Assembly (NCBI GenBank): GCA_024642505.1
Contig: JAHEAZ010000006.1
Span: 1 to 64,000 of the forward strand
DNA from: Gammaproteobacteria bacterium
Lineage (GTDB): Bacteria; Pseudomonadota; Gammaproteobacteria; Steroidobacterales; Steroidobacteraceae
Direction: 5' to 3'
Length of the DNA stretch: 64,000 bases
Part shown: positions 60,362 through 64,000 of the stretch, piece after piece
How the letters are laid out: each line of letters starts with the position of its first letter
How positions within the stretch are numbered: the stretch's first letter is position 1
Notes under the pieces: generated by a model
The model's database searches: none
Told to the model about the DNA's origin: nothing
What the model saw: only the letters and a program-made list of their open reading frames with translations
Made by a program: the position numbers and the translations under genes

Positions 60362-61047
60362 CGCTACTCGACTTTGCGCGCGGCCCTGGACTGCAGTGGT
60401 CGGTGGCCATCTTCGTATTCGGCCTGCTGTGGCGGCTGGTCGGGATTTTCTTCCTCAGAACCAAGCCAGACCTGTCTGAGCCGAGGAATCCGGCCAAATG
60501 GAAAGGCCTGCGGCTGATCGCACTGCGGTCCTGGCCGCGCAAGGAATTCCTGGAGGGCACCGCCTTTGGTGAGGTGATGGGCTACACCTTCCACCTGGGC
60601 TTCCTGGTGGCACTGTTTTTCTACGTGCCTCACCTGCTGTTCTTCGAGAGCGTGTTCGAGGGTCTCCTCGGCACCGACTTCGAGGGAATCTTCGGCTTCC
60701 GCTGGCCGGTGCTGCCGACCGCGGCGATCACCTTCCTGAGCGCAGTTTCCGTCGCTGCGCTGGTGGCCGTGCTGATCCATCGCATCACCAATCCGGTCAA
60801 GCGGCTGATCTCGAACTTCGACGACTACTTCAGCTGGCTGCTGACAGTTGCGCCGCTTGCCACCGGCCTGCTCGCCTATGCGCACGCCGGTGGCATCCGC
60901 TACGAAACCCTGCTCGGCACGCACATCCTGTCGGCCGAGGTCCTGCTGGTGTGGTTTCCGTTCAGCAAGCTGATTCACGCCTTTACGATCTTCGCCGCAC
61001 GAGGCGCGACAGGCATGATCTTCGAGCGCAAGGGAGCTTCGCTATGA
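60358..61047 (+). CDS. isp1: Isp1: cytochrome b-type membrane subunit
   Basis: A 229-aa membrane protein with about five helices and His residues in GYTFHLGF, LIHRITN, AHAGG and GTHILSAEV/LIHAFTI, similar to the NarI-type b-heme anchor. It overlaps hynS by ATGA and Isp2 by ATGA, so the three are strictly coupled. It moves electrons from hydrogenase across the membrane. Confidence 0.92.
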   Translation: MTLLDFARGPGLQWSVAIFVFGLLWRLVGIFFLRTKPDLSEPRNPAKWKGLRLIALRSWPRKEFLEGTAFGEVMGYTFHLGFLVALFFYVPHLLFFESVFEGLLGTDFEGIFGFRWPVLPTAAITFLSAVSVAALVAVLIHRITNPVKRLISNFDDYFSWLLTVAPLATGLLAYAHAGGIRYETLLGTHILSAEVLLVWFPFSKLIHAFTIFAARGATGMIFERKGASL

Positions 61048-62417
61048 GCGCTCCCAACCAGGACATCGACCAGAAGTTTCCACTGGAGCTCAATGAGCCC
61101 CGCTTTTCCGTCAAGGACCCGAAGGTCCGTTTCGACATGCAGGGCGACATGTCCGACGAGCAGCGCGTCGAAACCGCCATGCGCAACTTCGTCAAGGACT
61201 TCGGCCGGACTGCCGCGATCTACATGGAATCATGCATCCATTGCGGCATGTGTGCGGAGGCCTGCCACTTCCACGAAGTGACCAAGGACCCGCGATACAC
61301 GCCGATCTGGAAGCTCGAGCCCTTCAAGCAGGCCTACAAACGCGAGTATGGCCCCTTTGCGCTGTTCTTCCGGCTGTTCAACCTGAAGCCCAAGGTGACT
61401 CACGCCCAGCTCGCCGAGTGGCAGCACCTGCTGTACGACTCCTGCACGGTCTGCGGCCGTTGCTCGCTCATGTGCCCGATGGGAATCGACATTGCCACCC
61501 TCATCTCGCAGGCCCGGCACGGCATGTTCCACGCCGGGCTCGTTCCCCACGAACTCTACGCAGTCGCCGAGCGGGCCAAGCGCGAGGGCAGTCCGCTGGG
61601 TGCGACACCAAAGGTATTCGCGGACCGCGTCGACTGGCTGGCCGACGACCACGAGGTCGACATTCCGATTGACAGGGACAAGGCCGAGGTGCTCTGCACC
61701 ATGTCCTCTATCGAGATCATGAAGTACCCCGACTCGGTAGTCGCCACCGCAAGGGTGATGAACCACCTGGGCGTGGACTGGACTTTCCGCACAGACGGCT
61801 ACGAGGCCACCAACTTCGGGCTGCTGTCGGGCAACGCTGCCTGGCAGAAGCAGATGACGATGAAGCTGGTCGACGCCGCAATCGCCTGCGGGGCGAAGAC
61901 GCTGATCCTCCCGGAATGCGGGCACGCCTACCAGGCGCTGCGCTGGATGGGCGCCAACATGAATGGCAAGCCGCTGCCGTTCCGCGTCCTGCATATGGCG
62001 GAGTTCCTCGCGGAGAACGTCCGCGAGGGTCGGCTGCGGCTGAAGAAGGTCGGCAAGAGCGTCACATTCCACGATCCCTGCCAGGTGGCGCGGCGCGGCG
62101 GCGCGATCGAGGCGCCACGCGAGGTGCTGGCAGCACTTGGTGTGGAGCTCCGGGAAATGTTTCCGACCAAGGGTACCAACTGGTGCTGTGGCGGCGGTGG
62201 CGGCGTCGTGGCCATACACCGGGCGGACAAGCTGCGGCACAAGGTATTCCAGATCAAGATGGACCAGATAGAGAAGACCGGAGCCGAAATTCCTGTGACC
62301 AGCTGCGCCAACTGTCGCCAGACCTTCGATGACGGGCAGGCGCACTTCAAGTGGGACAAGACCATGCACAGCCTGCTGGAGATGGTGGCCGACAACCTGA
62401 TCGAGGACGACGCATGA
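61044..62417 (+). CDS. isp2: Isp2: HdrD-like iron-sulfur protein
   Basis: A 457-aa cytoplasmic protein. Two [4Fe-4S] sites (CIHCGMCAEAC and CTVCGRCSLMC) then HdrD-type Cys sets: PECGHAY, HDPCQVA, NWCCGGGGG and SCANC. This is the heterodisulfide-reductase-like subunit of Isp hydrogenases, thought to couple hydrogen to sulfur chemistry. It overlaps both isp1 and hynL. Confidence 0.93.
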   Translation: MSAPNQDIDQKFPLELNEPRFSVKDPKVRFDMQGDMSDEQRVETAMRNFVKDFGRTAAIYMESCIHCGMCAEACHFHEVTKDPRYTPIWKLEPFKQAYKREYGPFALFFRLFNLKPKVTHAQLAEWQHLLYDSCTVCGRCSLMCPMGIDIATLISQARHGMFHAGLVPHELYAVAERAKREGSPLGATPKVFADRVDWLADDHEVDIPIDRDKAEVLCTMSSIEIMKYPDSVVATARVMNHLGVDWTFRTDGYEATNFGLLSGNAAWQKQMTMKLVDAAIACGAKTLILPECGHAYQALRWMGANMNGKPLPFRVLHMAEFLAENVREGRLRLKKVGKSVTFHDPCQVARRGGAIEAPREVLAALGVELREMFPTKGTNWCCGGGGGVVAIHRADKLRHKVFQIKMDQIEKTGAEIPVTSCANCRQTFDDGQAHFKWDKTMHSLLEMVADNLIEDDA

Positions 62418-64000
62418 GCACCGAGGCACGCCGGGTCGTCGTCGACCCAATCACCCGCATCGAGGGCCACCTCCGAATCGAGGCCGAAACCGACGCGAAT
62501 GGCGTCATTCAGCAGGCCTACAGTGCGGGAACGATGGTCCGCGGCATCGAGATCATCCTGCGCGGCCGGGATCCGCGTGACGCATGGGCCTTTGCACAGC
62601 GCATCTGCGGGGTCTGCACGCTGGTTCACGGCATCGCCTCGGTTCGCGCCGTCGAGGATGCGCTGGGCTACCAGGTCCCGGCAAACGCCAACCTGGTCCG
62701 CAACCTGATGATCGGCTCCCAGTACGTGCACGACCACGTCATGCACTTCTACCACCTGCATGCGCTCGACTGGGTGGACGTGGTCTCGGCGCTTTCCGCT
62801 GATCCGGCGGCGACTTCAACGCTGGCGCAGAGCCTGAGCAGCTACCCCCGGTCCTCACCGGGCCACTTCGCCGACGTACAGCGCAGGATCAAGGCACTGG
62901 TAGAGAGCGGTCAGCTGGGCATCTTCGCCAACGCATACTGGGGTCACCCCGCCTACAAGCTGCCGCCCGAGGCCAACCTGATGGCGGTGGCGCACTATCT
63001 CGATGCGCTGGCCTGGCAGCGCGACGTCGCTGCGCTGCACGCAATCTTCGGCGGCAAGAACCCGCACCCCCACTTCCTGGTGGGCGGCGTTCCGAACCCG
63101 ATCGACCTCAACTCTGACTCCGCAATCAACTCCAAGCGACTGTCACAGGTGCAGGAAATCATCACCCGAATGCGCGAGTTCGTCGACCAGGTCTATGTCC
63201 CCGACACGCTGGCCATCGCCGGCTTCTACAAGGACTGGGCCGCCCAGGGGGAGGGCCTCGGCAATTTCATGTGCTATGGCGACTTCCCGGCGACCTCGAT
63301 CAACGACCCGGCGAAGTTCATGGTGCCGCGCGGCGTCATCCTGGATCGCAACCTGTCGGATATCCAGGAGGTCGATCTGCACGACCCGGCGCAGATCCAG
63401 GAATTCGTATCCCATGCCTGGTACGACTACGCCGACGGAAAGCAGACCGGGTTGCATCCCTACGACGGCGAAACCACGCTCAACTACACGGGTCCGAAGC
63501 CGCCCTACCAGCAGCTCGACGTGAACGATGGCTATTCCTGGCTGAAGTCGCCGCGTTGGCGTGGCAAGGCGGTCGAGGTAGGACCGCTAGCACGCATGCT
63601 GATGATGTACGCAACCGGCCACGACCAGGCACGCGAACTCGTCGACATGACGCTGTCGCGGCTGGAAGTCCCCATCGACGCATTGTTTTCCACGCTCGGC
63701 CGGACCGCCGCACGCACGCTGGAGACCAAGATCTTCGCTGATGCGATGCAGGGCTGGTACGACCAGCTGATCTACAACATCAAGGCAGGCGACACGAAGA
63801 CCTTCAACCCGACGCTCTGGGACCCGACCAGTTGGCCGAAGAAGGCCCGAGGCGCCGGGTTCATGGAAGCTCCGCGCGGCGCGCTAGGCCACTGGATCGT
63901 CATCGAGAACGGCAAGATTGCCAACTACCAGGCGGTAGTACCCAGCACCTGGAACGCGGGACCACGCGACGCCGGCGGTCAGCCGGGCGCCTATGAAGCA
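62414..64000 (+). CDS. hynL: [NiFe]-hydrogenase large subunit, Isp type (C-terminus beyond window)
   Basis: 529 codons visible, no stop before the window end. N-terminal motifs are VVVDPITRIEGHLRIE and the first nickel-binding pair RICGVC (C65, C68). The second CxxC near the C-terminus lies outside the window. Order S-isp1-isp2-L matches the Thiocapsa Hyn hydrogenase and group 1e. Confidence 0.95.
   Translation, partial: MSTEARRVVVDPITRIEGHLRIEAETDANGVIQQAYSAGTMVRGIEIILRGRDPRDAWAFAQRICGVCTLVHGIASVRAVEDALGYQVPANANLVRNLMIGSQYVHDHVMHFYHLHALDWVDVVSALSADPAATSTLAQSLSSYPRSSPGHFADVQRRIKALVESGQLGIFANAYWGHPAYKLPPEANLMAVAHYLDALAWQRDVAALHAIFGGKNPHPHFLVGGVPNPIDLNSDSAINSKRLSQVQEIITRMREFVDQVYVPDTLAIAGFYKDWAAQGEGLGNFMCYGDFPATSINDPAKFMVPRGVILDRNLSDIQEVDLHDPAQIQEFVSHAWYDYADGKQTGLHPYDGETTLNYTGPKPPYQQLDVNDGYSWLKSPRWRGKAVEVGPLARMLMMYATGHDQARELVDMTLSRLEVPIDALFSTLGRTAARTLETKIFADAMQGWYDQLIYNIKAGDTKTFNPTLWDPTSWPKKARGAGFMEAPRGALGHWIVIENGKIANYQAVVPSTWNAGPRDAGGQPGAYEA

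Noticed and set aside
1-64000. CRISPR arrays, tRNA, rRNA, intact insertion sequences
   Set aside because: I looked for regularly spaced repeats, tRNA-like cloverleaf parts and transposase motifs and saw none; only palindromic repeats without enzymes.

Overview
The window is one 64 kb stretch of a high-GC chromosome, almost certainly from a gammaproteobacterium. Evidence includes the DUF4212/VC_2705-type symporter with its DUF294 and exonuclease partners, KamA, YciH, RluF-type pseudouridine synthase, bactofilin, and the gammaproteobacterial order of the hydrogenase and sulfur genes. Metabolically it looks like a sulfur- and hydrogen-oxidising chemolithotroph or mixotroph with heavy cytochrome c use. 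I cannot place it to genus. I see no tRNA, rRNA, CRISPR array, phage or intact insertion sequence.

Layout. 0-23 kb is mostly housekeeping and accessory metabolism: LEA14-like lipoprotein (cut by the edge), GlgC, a PadR/HAAS membrane pair, DUF192, an iodotyrosine-deiodinase-like flavoprotein, a two-subunit Na+/solute symporter with DUF294 and exonuclease partners, MscS, LapA-like, KamA, an aminotransferase, a PQQ alcohol dehydrogenase with heme, DUF1330, S41 protease, aquaporin, desaturase, dienoyl-CoA isomerase and bactofilin. 23.4-30.6 kb is a same-strand cytochrome cluster: an 11-heme cytochrome fused to a b-type membrane domain (CbcL-like), a NapC/NirT cytochrome (ImcH-like), a diheme c4-like protein, an anchored octaheme cytochrome, a four-cluster ferredoxin and an NrfD quinone protein. 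Together they carry about 27 predicted c hemes, with no catalytic molybdenum subunit. 30.7-41.9 kb holds MscS, an esterase, an M3 peptidase, a small cytochrome lipoprotein, a VOC-nucleotidyl cyclase fusion, RluF-like, MmsA, YciH, NnrU, pirin and YebC.

42-58.6 kb is a large sulfur-oxidation island. On the minus strand are a YeiH exporter, a FadL-type porin, TusA and DsrE2. Divergently, on the plus strand, are an HDAC-fold deacylase, two radical SAM proteins of the LipS1/LipS2 kind, a lipoate ligase, an amidotransferase-fold protein without its catalytic Cys, DsrE3C-like, then sHdrC1-B1-A-H-C2-B2, a small unknown protein, the lipoate-binding protein LbpA and a two-Cys ArsR regulator. This matches the sHdr-LbpA pathway: sulfane sulfur passes from TusA/DsrE carriers to the sHdr complex, which oxidises it with lipoylated LbpA, and the lipoate is made and attached by the dedicated LipS/Lpl enzymes. 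No dsrAB or sox genes are in the window.

58.7-64 kb is an Isp-type (group 1e) [NiFe]-hydrogenase operon: maturation protease, hynS, isp1 (cytochrome b), isp2 (HdrD-like Fe-S protein), hynL (cut by the window end). A 61-nt palindrome separates it from the sHdr operon. One arm of that palindrome recurs as an inverted pair after yebC, 17 kb away.

Most interesting: the sHdr island with its dead amidotransferase and HDAC-fold partner, the multiheme/NrfD cluster, the VOC-cyclase fusion, the deiodinase-like protein, and several dyads and repeats that may be operators.
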